Shown in pieces: positions 26,752 to 36,038 of a DNA stretch of 64,000 nt. Numbering within the stretch: position 1 is the stretch's first letter; every line of letters starts with the position of its first letter. A program made the position numbers and the translations under genes. The stretch covers positions 62,001-126,000 of the forward strand of contig NZ_CP008802.1 in the NCBI RefSeq assembly GCF_000724605.1, in the 5' to 3' direction. The stretch comes from Actinotignum schaalii. GTDB taxonomy: Bacteria > Actinomycetota > Actinomycetes > Actinomycetales > Actinomycetaceae. The notes under the pieces were generated by a model. It was not told the origin of the DNA and made no database searches. It was given only the letters and a program-made list of their open reading frames with translations.

Positions 26752-28011
26752 ATGGCGACCGTCGATGCAGCAGAAGCTCTCAAGTGTTCGTTCTGCCAGA
26801 AAACCCAACGCCAGGTGAAGAAACTTATCACCGGTTCGGGTGTATATATTTGCAATGAATGCATCGAGCTGTGCAATGAGATTATCGCCGAGGAATTCGG
26901 GAAAGAAAACGACGGTTTCTCCCCGAATGAGCTCCCCGTTCCCGCTGATATTTACGCGTTTTTGAATGAGTATGTGGTAGGGCAAGATGCCGCGAAACGC
27001 ACGCTCGCCGTGGCCGTGTACAACCACTACAAGCGGCTGCGCGCGAAAGCAGCGCCGCGCCCCGCCGACGGGGAAGATACCGTTGAGCTCGGCAAATCCA
27101 ATATTTTGTTGCTCGGACCCACCGGAACTGGGAAAACGTACCTTGCCCAGTCGCTGGCGCGCATGCTTGATGTGCCCTTCGCGATTGCGGATGCCACTTC
27201 GCTCACCGAAGCCGGGTACGTGGGCGAAGACGTGGAGAATATTTTATTACGGCTCGTGCAAGCGGCCGGAGATGACGTGAAAAAAGCCGAATCCGGCATT
27301 ATTTACATCGACGAAATCGATAAAATCACCCGCAAATCTGAAAATCCGTCCATTACCCGCGACGTATCGGGGGAGGGCGTGCAGCAGGCGCTCCTCAAAA
27401 TCGTGGAGGGGACGGTCGCGGCGGTGCCGCCGCAGGGCGGGCGCAAGCACCCCCAGCAGGAATACCTCCAGATCAACACCTCGAATATTCTTTTTATTTG
27501 CGCCGGGGCCTTCGCGGGTTTGGAGGATGTTATTTCCACTCGCGTTGGACGCCACGGTATCGGCTTCGGGGCACAATTGCACGACGCCGACGCCCATTCG
27601 GATATGCTCTCGCAGGTCACCCCGGAGGACCTCCACAAATACGGCCTTATCCCGGAGCTGGTGGGGCGCCTGCCCGTTATTGCCACGGTGGAAGCCCTGG
27701 GCGAAGACGACCTGGTGCGCATTCTCACCGAGCCGCGCAATGCCCTCGTCAAGCAGTACACCCGCATGTTTGAACTGGACGGGGTGCACCTAACCTTCCA
27801 GGATGAAGCGCTGCGCGCCATGGCGCGTGAAGCGATGGAACGGGGCACCGGGGCGCGCGGGCTGCGCTCCATTATGGAGCGGGTGCTCGGCCCGGCCATG
27901 TTTGATGTTCCTTCCCGGAAAGATGTGCGGGAAGTGATTGTGACTCGCGCGGCGGTCACTGAGGGGGCGCCCGTGGAGATTGTTTCCGCGGCGCAACGGA
28001 AGAGCGCCTAG
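26752..28011 (+). CDS. clpX: ATP-dependent Clp protease ATP-binding subunit ClpX
   Basis: AAA+ unfoldase that feeds substrates to ClpP1P2. The N-terminal zinc domain has C12, C15, C34 and C37; Walker A GPTGTGKT lies at about 123-130; Walker [10 protein letters not shown] and the pore-loop and sensor motifs follow in order, ending near [13 protein letters not shown]. 419 residues, standard. The start is set by AAGGAGG immediately ahead of the ATG at 26752; a longer frame upstream has no support. The stop codon shares one base with the GTG of the chorismate mutase gene. Confidence 0.97.
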   Translation: MATVDAAEALKCSFCQKTQRQVKKLITGSGVYICNECIELCNEIIAEEFGKENDGFSPNELPVPADIYAFLNEYVVGQDAAKRTLAVAVYNHYKRLRAKAAPRPADGEDTVELGKSNILLLGPTGTGKTYLAQSLARMLDVPFAIADATSLTEAGYVGEDVENILLRLVQAAGDDVKKAESGIIYIDEIDKITRKSENPSITRDVSGEGVQQALLKIVEGTVAAVPPQGGRKHPQQEYLQINTSNILFICAGAFAGLEDVISTRVGRHGIGFGAQLHDADAHSDMLSQVTPEDLHKYGLIPELVGRLPVIATVEALGEDDLVRILTEPRNALVKQYTRMFELDGVHLTFQDEALRAMAREAMERGTGARGLRSIMERVLGPAMFDVPSRKDVREVIVTRAAVTEGAPVEIVSAAQRKSA

Positions 28012-28520
28012 TGGGCGGCGAAGGGACGCGGCATACCCCGGGTAGCGATGGCGCTGGCGTGTCGGGCACGGATGCGCGGGAGACGCAGCAGGAGCGCTGC
28101 GCGGCAGGTGTGGGGAATATTCCGGGTATTGAGGGTGCCGATGTAGACAAGGCGGCGCAGGAGCGCTGCGCGGCTGAGCTTGGGGCGTTGCGGGCGCGCC
28201 TGGACGTTTTGGATGCCCAGCTCATTGAGCTGCTGGGGCAGCGCAAGCAGGTCACCGATGCCGTGGGGCGCCTCAAGGACCGCTACCGGCTTCCGGCCCG
28301 TGATATGGCCCGTGAGGGTGTGCAGCATGCCCGGATTGCTGAGCTGGCGCGCGGGGCCGGGCTGGATCCCGATTTCGCGGTGCGGGTACATAATGTCATC
28401 ACCTCGCGCGCGGTCGAGGATCACCAGCGTATTTCCCGTGCTTCCCGCGTTGTTCAGGCTGACCGTGGTGTTCAGGCTGACCGTGGTGAGCGCGAAGCTG
28501 ACGATGAAGGCGCGAACTAG
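28011..28520 (+). CDS. Chorismate mutase (AroQ type) with repeat-rich ends
   Basis: Converts chorismate to prephenate on the way to Phe and Tyr. Residues about 55-145 form the three-helix AroQ fold: LRARLDVLDAQLIELLGQRKQ, then RLKDRYRLPARD and the C-terminal helix HNVITSRAVEDHQ; the active-site Arg, Lys and Glu/Asp are in place. The GTG start overlaps the clpX stop by one base, so it is probably expressed with clpX. The first 50 residues are low complexity and contain a duplicated QERCAA segment. The C terminus has a tandem VQADRG pair from an 18-bp direct repeat. These ends are unlikely to be catalytic. Confidence 0.85.
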   Translation: MGGEGTRHTPGSDGAGVSGTDARETQQERCAAGVGNIPGIEGADVDKAAQERCAAELGALRARLDVLDAQLIELLGQRKQVTDAVGRLKDRYRLPARDMAREGVQHARIAELARGAGLDPDFAVRVHNVITSRAVEDHQRISRASRVVQADRGVQADRGEREADDEGAN

Positions 28521-28548
28521 CTTCGCACAGCACCCGGAGAAACGAATC

Positions 28549-28577
28549 GGGGCGTGGACTAAGGTAGCCCACGCCCC
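28549..28577 (+). terminator. Hairpin between chorismate mutase and fadD
   Basis: GGGGCGTGG (28549-28557) pairs with CCACGCCCC (28569-28577) across an 11-base loop. It lies between convergent genes and has no T-run on either side, so a bidirectional terminator is the best reading. Confidence 0.55.
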
Positions 28578-28598
28578 CGTTCGCAGCTCACCTACGCG

Positions 28599-30434
28599 CT
28601 AGTCGCGGTTCTTATCGCCCTTATCCCCGTAAATATCGCGCCCGATCACGGTGGCGAAATCACGGAGCACCGCGGTGCGCTTCACCTTGAGGGAAGCGGT
28701 GAGGTAGCCGTTCTCCGGGGTGAAATCAATGGGCAGGATAACGAATTTACGGATGGACTCCGCGCGGGAGACCGCTTCATTGGTGCGTTTAATGGCGCGG
28801 TCCACCGAGGCAATAATCTGCGGATCGTGCACGGCTTCCGATACGGACATGGCCGGCAGATTCTTATTCTTCAGCCAGATGGGAAGCATCTCCGCATCCA
28901 GGGTGATGAGCGCGCCTACGAAAGGCCGCTGGTCACCCACCACGACCACCTGCGAAATCAGCGGGTGGCCGCGCAGGCGGTCCTCCAGGATTGCGGGGGA
29001 GACGTTCTTCCCACCGGCGGTCACAATAAGTTCCTTCTTCCGCCCGGTAATCCACACGAAACCATCTTCGATTTTGCCGAGGTCCCCGGTGCGATACCAG
29101 CCGTCCTCGGTAAAAGCCTTGGCGGTTTCTTCCGGATTATTCAGGTACTTGTGGAAAACGTGATCGCCCTTGACGAGCACTTCGCCGTCGGTATCAATAG
29201 CCACGTGGCAGCCGGGGTAGGCCGGACCCACCGAACCGATCCGCTGGTGGTTGAAGCGATTCACGGTGGTCGGCGCGGATGTTTCCGTTGCGCCGTAGCC
29301 TTCAAAAATATTAATTCCGATGCCGCGGAAGAAATGCCCGAGCCGTGCCCCCAGCGGCGCACCGCCCGAAATCACATTCTCGAGGTTCCCGCCGGTAATT
29401 TCCTTGATCTTGGAGTAGACGAGGCGTTCGCCTACTTCATGCTGGGCCCGCAGCGCCAGCGAAGGTCCGGCTGCACTATCGAGGGCCCGCGAATAGGCGA
29501 TAGCAACTTTCGCGTAATAGCGGAAAATCTTCTGCTTCACGCCGGTGGACTGAGCGTCCGCCGCGTTGTAAATCTTCTCGAAAACGCGCGGCACCGCCAA
29601 AATATAATGCGGCTTGAAGGACTTCATGTCCTCAACGAGGTTGTGGGTATCGGGGCAGTGCCCGATGGTATTACCCGCGTAGAAGGCCACCAGGTTAATG
29701 AAACGCGCGAAAACATGGGCCATGGGGAGGAAGAGCAGAGTGCGTTTCTCGCCGGAGAGGATCGGGGCGAGGTTATCATCCAGCGGCCCATTAATAACTA
29801 CGTGCAGCAGGTTACGGTGGCTAAGCACCACGCCCTTGGGCCGGCCTGTCGAGCCAGAGGTGTAGATGACGGTGGCTTCGTCGTCGGCATGCATCGCATC
29901 AATACGGCGGTCAATCTCAGCGTCGAGATCCATGGTGCCGCGTGCGGAAATCCGGGCCAGGTCATCGTCAGAAATCACGAAAATATCGGTGAAGAAATCA
30001 AAATCGGAACGGAACGGCGCCATAACCGCGGCCATCTGCTGATTTTCGACGACGGCGAAGCGGCAGTGCGCATCCTCCACAATCCAGCGGGCCTGCTCCG
30101 TGGAATCGGTTTCGTACACGGTCACGGCCATCGCACCAATGGACCACAGCGCGAAATCCACCACGCAGAATTCGTAGCGGGTGTGGCACATGAGAGCGAT
30201 ACGATCCCCGGGCTGGACGCCCATCGCGATAAAACCGCGTGCGAGCGCGCGATACTCGGATTCGAAAGTCCGCCACGCCACCGGCACCCATTGCCCCAGC
30301 GAGGCCTTGCGCGCCACCACGGTGCGCTCGGGCTGTTCGCGTGCGATATTACGGAAAACCCACGGAATCGTCATTTCATCGGTGATATGAATCTTTCCGG
30401 GAGTGAAAACTTCAGTCCGCTCGATTTCGGCCAT
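28599..30434 (-). CDS. Long-chain fatty acid-CoA ligase (FadD15-like)
   Basis: AMP-forming ligase that activates long-chain fatty acids to acyl-CoA. The P-loop-like AMP motif VIYTSGSTGRPKGVV is at about residue 187, the adenine-binding EGYGATETSAP lies in the middle, and YRTGDLGKIEDGFVWITGRKKELI marks the hinge; the catalytic lysine is in the C-terminal KVKRTAVL region. 611 residues, as in FadD15/AAE-type ligases. Start fixed by GAGGAG seven bases ahead. It diverges from the deacetylase gene at 30565, sharing a 130-bp promoter region that contains a palindrome. Confidence 0.93.
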   Translation of the reverse strand: MAEIERTEVFTPGKIHITDEMTIPWVFRNIAREQPERTVVARKASLGQWVPVAWRTFESEYRALARGFIAMGVQPGDRIALMCHTRYEFCVVDFALWSIGAMAVTVYETDSTEQARWIVEDAHCRFAVVENQQMAAVMAPFRSDFDFFTDIFVISDDDLARISARGTMDLDAEIDRRIDAMHADDEATVIYTSGSTGRPKGVVLSHRNLLHVVINGPLDDNLAPILSGEKRTLLFLPMAHVFARFINLVAFYAGNTIGHCPDTHNLVEDMKSFKPHYILAVPRVFEKIYNAADAQSTGVKQKIFRYYAKVAIAYSRALDSAAGPSLALRAQHEVGERLVYSKIKEITGGNLENVISGGAPLGARLGHFFRGIGINIFEGYGATETSAPTTVNRFNHQRIGSVGPAYPGCHVAIDTDGEVLVKGDHVFHKYLNNPEETAKAFTEDGWYRTGDLGKIEDGFVWITGRKKELIVTAGGKNVSPAILEDRLRGHPLISQVVVVGDQRPFVGALITLDAEMLPIWLKNKNLPAMSVSEAVHDPQIIASVDRAIKRTNEAVSRAESIRKFVILPIDFTPENGYLTASLKVKRTAVLRDFATVIGRDIYGDKGDKNRD

Positions 30435-30503
30435 GATTCTCCTCAAGGTTACGCGTGAGTAAGTAAAGTGTACGGCACGCGCGGGAAACGGGGGTGGAGG
30501 CGC

Positions 30504-30521
30504 GATGAGAGAGTTCTCATC
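30504..30521. promoter_or_regulatory. Palindromic operator in front of the deacetylase-ligase-GT-TCS cluster
   Basis: GATGAGAG-AG-TTCTCATC: 8-base arms with one mismatch and a 2-base spacer. It lies 44 bp upstream of the first gene of the cluster and matches the palindrome at 36611-36628 in arm sequence and spacing. A partial direct copy (CTCCTCACC) follows, as is common at OmpR-type sites. The site lies within a possible longer reading frame starting at 30505, which argues for the internal start. Confidence 0.6.
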
Positions 30522-30564
30522 ACCTCCTCACCGCGATATTAACACGGGGCGGAACACTGGAGCC

Positions 30565-31470
30565 ATGACGATCTCCATGAATGCTCTGCTTGCCGTGCTC
30601 CTTCTCGTAACGGCACTATCCGTTGTCCTTCTCGAAACTTCGGTACGACGACGCATCCGCGCCTTCCGGCCCCTCCAGCTTTTCACGCTGGGGAGTGCTT
30701 TCCTCCTCGTCCCGGCTAATATCGCTTTGCTGGGCGGGAATGCGCCCGGGAACCTGGAACGGTGGGTGAGCCTGGGCTCCGTTGCGGCGCTGGCCACCCA
30801 GCTTGTTCTGCTTATCAGCGGCTGGATTCCGGTGGGGGCGCCGGCGCCCACGCGCCGTATCCTCGCCGTCGGGGCGCATCCCGATGATCTGGAATTGGCC
30901 TGCGGGGGTACGTTGGCACGCTTGGCTGATGCGGGGCATGAGATTCATGCCATCGTGGCCGCGGACGGTGCGGTGGGAGGCGATGCCGGGGAGCGGGCCG
31001 GGGAGGCTCAGCGCGCCGGTACTTTCCTCGGGGTGAGCTCGCTGCGCACCCTCGGCCTGCCCGATACCCGTCTAGCCGAGCATGAAAATACCCTCACCGG
31101 TGCTATCGAAGAAAAAATCCGCACCCTCAATCCGGATATTATTTTCACGCATTCGGCCCATGACCAGCATCAGGATCACACCGCCGTGCACCGCGCCACC
31201 ATGCGGGCCGGGCGGCGCCACCCGGCGATTCTCTGCTACGAATCGCCCTCCGCCACCGCGAACTTTTCCCCGCAGGTATTCGTGGATATCGCCGAATACA
31301 CCGGGGTGAAAAGCGCCGGGGTGGCCATCCACGCAGACCAGATGGACAAGCCGTATATGGCCGGCGACGTGCTCACCGCCAAAGCTAATTTCCGGGGCGA
31401 ACAAGCCAAAATGGAGGCCGCTGAAGCTTTTGAGGCGATGCGCATTCCCGCTTTCCGGGGCGTGCTCTAA
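30565..31470 (+). CDS. Membrane-anchored PIG-L family N-deacetylase
   Basis: Predicted zinc-dependent deacetylase of N-acetyl sugars (LmbE/PIG-L/MshB family). The N-terminal 95 residues form about three hydrophobic segments (NALLAVLLLVTALSVVLL; LFTLGSAFLLVPANIALL; LGSVAALATQLVLLISGWI). The catalytic domain begins at residue 98 with AVGAHPDDLELACGG (zinc His and Asp 105-108) and the second motif HDQHQDHTAVH. 301 residues. I chose 30565 over 30505 because of the GGAG site and the operator. It heads a cluster with an ATP-grasp ligase, a GT2 transferase and a two-component system. A deacetylated amine product fits the downstream ligase; substrate not known. Confidence 0.85.
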   Translation: MTISMNALLAVLLLVTALSVVLLETSVRRRIRAFRPLQLFTLGSAFLLVPANIALLGGNAPGNLERWVSLGSVAALATQLVLLISGWIPVGAPAPTRRILAVGAHPDDLELACGGTLARLADAGHEIHAIVAADGAVGGDAGERAGEAQRAGTFLGVSSLRTLGLPDTRLAEHENTLTGAIEEKIRTLNPDIIFTHSAHDQHQDHTAVHRATMRAGRRHPAILCYESPSATANFSPQVFVDIAEYTGVKSAGVAIHADQMDKPYMAGDVLTAKANFRGEQAKMEAAEAFEAMRIPAFRGVL

Positions 31471-31494
31471 ATCTTCGTGGCGTGCTCTCAGCCC

Positions 31495-31595
31495 GGGGTG
31501 CCTGGCTGTGCCGTGCCTGTGCGCGCCGCGGGCGCCGTCGCACCGTGCCTGCGCGCGCCGTGGGCTCCGTTGCCCCGTGCCCTCCCTCTCTTACC
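31495..31595. repeat. GC-rich dispersed repeat between deacetylase and ligase genes
   Basis: GTGCCGTGCCTGTGCGCGCC, GGGCGCCGTCGCACCGTGCC and CGCGCCGTGGGCTCCGTTGC words. This is the only sizeable gap in an otherwise overlapping cluster and makes up nearly all of 31471-31606. Confidence 0.7.
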
Positions 31596-31606
31596 TAAGG
31601 ACCATC

Positions 31607-32629
31607 ATGATGAATCATTCTCCTCTCAGTTCCCGCCCGCGCGTGCTCGTGACCGGAGCCAGCGGCCCGGCCGGCTCCTCCCTCCTCACCCAGCTGGGGG
31701 AGCGCGGGATTCCAGTACTCGGCGTCGATATGGCACCCCGTCCCCGTCCTGATGGCCTGAGAATCCTGCAAGGCCCGCCGGCCACGGCCCCGGATTTTGT
31801 GAGCGCCCTGGCCGCCATCTGCGAGGAATACTCGATTGACCTCCTCATCCCCACCGTGGATGAAGAACTCTCCGTCCTCGCACCGCTGCGCACCGCCCTG
31901 CTCCACCGCGCCCGCATCGCGGTAGCCCCCACCGCCGCGGTGGCGATTGCCGCCGATAAATGGCTCACCCACCGGGTAGCGGAGAGTAGCGGTCTGGCAG
32001 TACCTCGCAGTTTGGAGGCTCCCACTCTCACCGAGGAAGGCGCTTATTGGCTTGGCTTCCCCTACGTGGTACGCCCGCGAGTGGCGCGCGGCGGGCGCGG
32101 GGTACGCCTGGAAACAACATTTCCACCCGCCATGCCACTACGCGATACCGAGATGGTCTCCGCTTTCCTGCCTGGCACCGAATACTGCGCGCAGCTCTAC
32201 CTGCCCGCCGCAGGAAGCTCGCCGCGCGACGGGGCGGTGAACGGTGCAGGAGGCGACGTGATCAGCGGCGCACGGGACGGTGCGCGGGACGGTGCTCGGT
32301 ACGGTGCGCGGCGTCGCCCCACCGTCGTCGTACTAGAAAAAACCAGTCTGGCCTCCGGGCAGCACGGAAACGCGACCGGGGTTCGGCGCGTGAATGCCCC
32401 GGACGTCGCCGAGCTGGCACTCGCGGCGGCACAGGCGGTGGGTCTGAGCGGCGCGGCAGATGTGGATATCCGCCGCGATACCCACGGCCGCCCCGCCCTC
32501 ATTGAAATCAATGCCCGCTTCGGCGCCCACAGCGCCCACGCCCCCGAATTACTGGACGCGCTCCTGGAGGCTTACGCACCTGCCGAGCCTGCTTCGGCAC
32601 CCCGCAGCACCGTTGAGGTGAGGGCATGA
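31607..32629 (+). CDS. ATP-grasp domain ligase (CarB/PylC-like)
   Basis: Predicted ATP-dependent carboxylate-amine ligase, 340 residues. A preATP-grasp Rossmann-like start (VLVTGASGPAGSSLL) is followed by the DKWLTHRVAE segment, the glycine-rich ATP loop PRVARGGRGV (about 153-162) and the metal-binding EINARFG (299-305). About 35 residues at 206-241 (rich in GARDGA units) interrupt the central domain; their DNA belongs to the dispersed repeat family. The frame stays open through it. Start set by AAGGA before tandem ATG codons. The stop overlaps the next start by ATGA. In this context it could attach an amino acid or other acid to an amine made by the deacetylase; that is inference. Confidence 0.8.
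   Translation: MMNHSPLSSRPRVLVTGASGPAGSSLLTQLGERGIPVLGVDMAPRPRPDGLRILQGPPATAPDFVSALAAICEEYSIDLLIPTVDEELSVLAPLRTALLHRARIAVAPTAAVAIAADKWLTHRVAESSGLAVPRSLEAPTLTEEGAYWLGFPYVVRPRVARGGRGVRLETTFPPAMPLRDTEMVSAFLPGTEYCAQLYLPAAGSSPRDGAVNGAGGDVISGARDGARDGARYGARRRPTVVVLEKTSLASGQHGNATGVRRVNAPDVAELALAAAQAVGLSGAADVDIRRDTHGRPALIEINARFGAHSAHAPELLDALLEAYAPAEPASAPRSTVEVRA
32222..32335. repeat. Dispersed repeat DNA in frame inside the ATP-grasp gene
   Basis: GGGACGGTGCGC-type units in tandem, ending in CCGTCGTCGTACTA (32322-32335), a 14-mer identical to 936-949. The length keeps the reading frame and encodes a Gly/Ala/Arg/Asp-rich loop. Confidence 0.65.
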
Positions 32630-33852
32630 CCACCCTGCTTCTTATTCTTGCCGTACCCACCCTCATCCTCACCGCGGTGACCTGGATGATGTACCCGGCT
32701 GCCATCCTGGGGGAGATGCGCCAGCGGCCCCGCCCGCTTTACGGTGCACACACCAAAGTCTCGGTGATTATCCCGGCCTACAACGAAGAGGTGGTGCTCG
32801 GCGCCTGCCTGCGCTCCATCCTCGCCACCGGCTGGCGCCGCCTGGAAGTGATCGTCGTCGACGATGGTTCCACCGATGCCACCGCCGCCGTTGCCGCACC
32901 GTTCACCAGCGATCCGCGCGTCACCTTCATCCGCAAAACCAACGGCGGGAAAGGTAGCGCCCTGAATCTCGGTATTGCCCACGCCACCGGAGAGATCCTC
33001 ATCTTCGTGGATGCTGACGGACTCTTCACACCCACCACCATTCCGGAGTTACTGGCGGGGTTCCGCCACCCCGGGGTGGGCGCCGTATGTGGGAACGACC
33101 AGCCGGTCAATATCACCGGTCCGCTCACCGCGTTGCTCGCCCTCATGACCCACGTCGGGACCGGTATGACGCGCCGTGCCTTGGCACTGGTGGGAATGCT
33201 GCCCATCGTGGCAGGAAATTCCGGGGCTTTCCGGGCTGATGCGGTGCGCCGGGTAGGAGGCTTCCGGGAAGATACCCTGGGGGAGGATCTGGAGCTCACC
33301 TGGCGGATCCACTTCGCCGGCTGGGACGTGGAATTCGCTCCCCATGCCCTCGTGCTGGCCGAAGTTCCCGCCACCCTACCGGCACTGTGGAAACAGCGAG
33401 TGCGCTGGCAACGGGGCCTTATTCAGACCGCTCGCATCCACCGCTCCCGCCTCACCTCCCCGTGGCGGCGCCCTATTGATGCCTACCTGCCCATCAATCT
33501 TTTCTCACTCCTCATCGCCCCGGTGCTCCAGGTCGTCACCCTCGCGGTGTGGGCGGTGGCAGCACTCAGCGGCGCGGCTCCGCACTGGATGAATGTACTG
33601 GTGGGAGCGGGGCTGGTGATGGCGCTGGGCGTAACGGTGCTCTCCCTGATCTTGGATCGAGCCTGGCGCGACCTGCGTCTCCTTCCCGCCCTGCCTCTGT
33701 GGCTCCCCTTCTCCTGGATGATGAGCGCCGCGACGGTGCGAGCGATCTGGCTAGAAATACGCGGAAAAGCCAGCGAATGGAATAAGCTGGAACGAACGGG
33801 CGTGCACACCGTGCCGCTCCCGCCCGCCGCCGTCGAACGGGAAACAATGTGA
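32626..33852 (+). CDS. Membrane glycosyltransferase family 2 (processive type)
   Basis: A 408-residue inverting glycosyltransferase. N-terminal membrane segment (LLLILAVPTLILTAVTW), then the GT-A domain: VSVIIPAYNEE and VVDDGSTDAT for the nucleotide, FVDADG (metal, about residue 128), GEDLELTW (acceptor/base region, near 220) and QRVRWQRG (near 257), the Q/RxxRW signature of processive enzymes such as PgaC/IcaA and hyaluronan synthase. Three C-terminal hydrophobic segments complete the channel-like fold. Overlaps the genes on both sides by 4 bp. Probably makes or extends an amino-sugar polymer; the sugar cannot be read from sequence. Confidence 0.87.
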   Translation: MTTLLLILAVPTLILTAVTWMMYPAAILGEMRQRPRPLYGAHTKVSVIIPAYNEEVVLGACLRSILATGWRRLEVIVVDDGSTDATAAVAAPFTSDPRVTFIRKTNGGKGSALNLGIAHATGEILIFVDADGLFTPTTIPELLAGFRHPGVGAVCGNDQPVNITGPLTALLALMTHVGTGMTRRALALVGMLPIVAGNSGAFRADAVRRVGGFREDTLGEDLELTWRIHFAGWDVEFAPHALVLAEVPATLPALWKQRVRWQRGLIQTARIHRSRLTSPWRRPIDAYLPINLFSLLIAPVLQVVTLAVWAVAALSGAAPHWMNVLVGAGLVMALGVTVLSLILDRAWRDLRLLPALPLWLPFSWMMSAATVRAIWLEIRGKASEWNKLERTGVHTVPLPPAAVERETM

Positions 33853-35267
33853 CATCACGTCCTATTACGATTCGTTTTCGGATTGCCGCCACCATGGTCG
33901 CGCTCGTCGCGGTTGTGCTGGCGGCAACCGGTGTCGCCGTCGTCCTCACCGAAAGCCGCATGTGGCGCGCCCAGGTGGATGCCACCCTGGTGCGGGTGGC
34001 GGACGAATTTCGGGTGCTGGCCGAAAACGGAGTCGATCCGGAAACAGGGCAGCCCTTTGCCGGGCCATCCCAGCTCATCGAAACCTACCTCTCGCGCACC
34101 GTCCTCTCCGAAGCTGAAGGGGAAATGGGGATTGTGGACGGGCGAGTCGCCTGGGTTGGCGGCGATACCAGCCCGGTGCGCCCCGAGGAAGACGCCGGAC
34201 TGGTGCGCCATCTTCTCCCACTCACCCGGAACGCTGAGATAACGATGGGGACCTACGCGGGGGCCCAGCGCGAATACCGCTATATCGTGGTGCCGGTGCA
34301 GTTTTCCGGCTCGCAGCCCGGCGCGCTCGTGCACGTTTACCTTCTTGACGTCATCAGTGCCCGTATCTGGAATCTCATGACGGTGCTAGCGGTGGTCTAC
34401 CTGGTGGCCGTCATCGGCGTCGTCGCCATCGCGTGGCGACTGGTGGGGCAGCTGCTGCGCCCCGTGGAGCAACTGCGCGCCACGGCCGAAAATATTACCG
34501 CCAATGCGGATTTGTCCCGGCGGGTCCCGGTGGAAGGGCGCGACGACCTGGCGCGGCTATCAACGGCGATGAACACCATGCTCGATTCCCTGGAAACCAT
34601 GGACGCCGATCAGCGCCAACTTTTAGACGACGTCGGGCACGAGCTACGCACCCCCATCACGATCGTGCGCGGACACCTGGAACTCATGGATGCCAACGAC
34701 CCGAGCGACGCCGCGGATACCCGCGCCCTCGCCCTCGAAGAACTCGACCGCATGAATTCACTGGTTGGGGATTTACTCACCCTCGCGAAAGCCGAACGAT
34801 CCGATTTTGTGGTGCCCCGTGAGGTTGATATAGCCGCGCTCACGGAGCGGATCTTCGATAAAGCCACCGGGCTGGGCCCGCGAGCCTGGAACCTGGGCGC
34901 CGTGGCCAGCGGGCAGGCGCACCTGGACCCGGAGCGCATCACCCAAGCGGTGTTGCAATTGGCGGCGAACGCGGTCAAATACTCCGACGAAGGCACCCCG
35001 GTGGAAATTTCCTCAAGCGTGGTAGCGGGACGGGTGAGTTTCACGGTGGAAGACGCCGGGTGCGGGATCGCCCCGGAGGATACCGAACGTATTATGGAGC
35101 GTTTCGCGCGTGGGCGTAATACCGGACGTTCGGAAGGCTCCGGGCTCGGACTCGCGATTGTTAGCTCCATCGCCCGGGCCCACGGCGGGGAAGTCACGGT
35201 GCGCTCGCGGGTGGGGGAGGGCTCCGTATTCACCTTGAGTTTGCCCAGCGTTTACCGGGGTTCGTGA
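33849..35267 (+). CDS. Sensor histidine kinase
   Basis: A 472-residue membrane kinase. TM1 is at about 12-33, an extracytoplasmic domain at 34-173, TM2 at 174-197, HAMP at 198-250, the phosphoacceptor is H264 in DDVGHELRTPI, and the ATP-binding domain has NAVKYSD (N box), EDAGCGI (G1) and GSGLGLAIV (G2). The GTG start overlaps the glycosyltransferase stop. It is followed 25 bp later by its response regulator. Linkage to an envelope-glycan operon suggests that it senses envelope state; the sensor domain has no motif that I recognise. Confidence 0.93.
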   Translation: MTSRPITIRFRIAATMVALVAVVLAATGVAVVLTESRMWRAQVDATLVRVADEFRVLAENGVDPETGQPFAGPSQLIETYLSRTVLSEAEGEMGIVDGRVAWVGGDTSPVRPEEDAGLVRHLLPLTRNAEITMGTYAGAQREYRYIVVPVQFSGSQPGALVHVYLLDVISARIWNLMTVLAVVYLVAVIGVVAIAWRLVGQLLRPVEQLRATAENITANADLSRRVPVEGRDDLARLSTAMNTMLDSLETMDADQRQLLDDVGHELRTPITIVRGHLELMDANDPSDAADTRALALEELDRMNSLVGDLLTLAKAERSDFVVPREVDIAALTERIFDKATGLGPRAWNLGAVASGQAHLDPERITQAVLQLAANAVKYSDEGTPVEISSSVVAGRVSFTVEDAGCGIAPEDTERIMERFARGRNTGRSEGSGLGLAIVSSIARAHGGEVTVRSRVGEGSVFTLSLPSVYRGS

Positions 35268-35292
35268 TAGCCTCACAGGCGGAGAAGGGAGC

Positions 35293-35967
35293 ATGATGAG
35301 CACCATCCTCATCGTCGAGGACGAAGAGCGCATTGCCCGCTTTATTGCGAAGGGCCTGAAAGCAGCCGGCTACACTTCCACCACCGCGTCAAGCGGTGGG
35401 CAGGCAGTTGAGCTGGCTGTTCACACTCCTTTTGATCTTATTATTTTGGATATTGGCCTGCCGGATATTGACGGTTTCGCGGTGCTCGAGCGCCTGCGCG
35501 GGCAAGGCCTGGACACCCCGGTTATTCTCCTCACCGCCCGCACCTCCGTAACGGATCGCGTGGCCGGGCTCGAGGGCGGGGCCGATGATTACATGGCGAA
35601 GCCTTTTTCTTTCGAAGAACTGCTCGCGCGTATCCGTTTACGTTTGCGCGACGCCGCAGCCACCCCGGCACCAGCTAGCTCCGCCACCCAGCTTTCCCAC
35701 GGCGGTATCATCCTGGATTTACTCTCCCACCACGCCCACGTGGGCGGGAAACAGGTGGAGCTGTCCGCGCGCGAATTTACCCTGCTGGAAACGTTCATGC
35801 GCCACCCGGGGCAAGTGCTTTCCCGCGAACAACTCCTCTCCCGGGTCTGGGGCTACGATTTCGATCCCGGTTCCAATGTGGTGGATGTGTACGTGCGCTA
35901 CCTGCGCGGGAAAATCGGGCGGGACCGCATCGAAACGGTGCGCGGAATGGGCTACCGCTTGAGCTAA
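35293..35967 (+). CDS. OmpR-family response regulator
   Basis: Partner of the adjacent kinase; 224 residues. Receiver domain with the acidic pocket (VEDEE), phosphoacceptor D53, T81 and K103, then a winged-helix DNA-binding domain ending VDVYVRYLRGKIGRDRIETVRGMGYRLS. GGAGAAGGGAG precedes tandem ATG codons. OmpR-type regulators bind repeated or inverted half-sites upstream of their targets; the palindromes at 30504 and 36611 are the obvious candidates, giving autoregulation of its own operon and of the secreted acidic protein gene. Confidence 0.94.
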   Translation: MMSTILIVEDEERIARFIAKGLKAAGYTSTTASSGGQAVELAVHTPFDLIILDIGLPDIDGFAVLERLRGQGLDTPVILLTARTSVTDRVAGLEGGADDYMAKPFSFEELLARIRLRLRDAAATPAPASSATQLSHGGIILDLLSHHAHVGGKQVELSAREFTLLETFMRHPGQVLSREQLLSRVWGYDFDPGSNVVDVYVRYLRGKIGRDRIETVRGMGYRLS

Positions 35968-36038
35968 GGCAGCGGGGCCTTCTCAGCGAAGGAACGGGGC
36001 TGCTAGCTCAGGCGGTAGTGCTGAGGTGTGCGACTGGT

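Noticed and set aside
28827-30458. Open frame of 543 codons opposite fadD
   Set aside because: Shadow of the ligase gene; it also runs across the fadD start region and has no motif.
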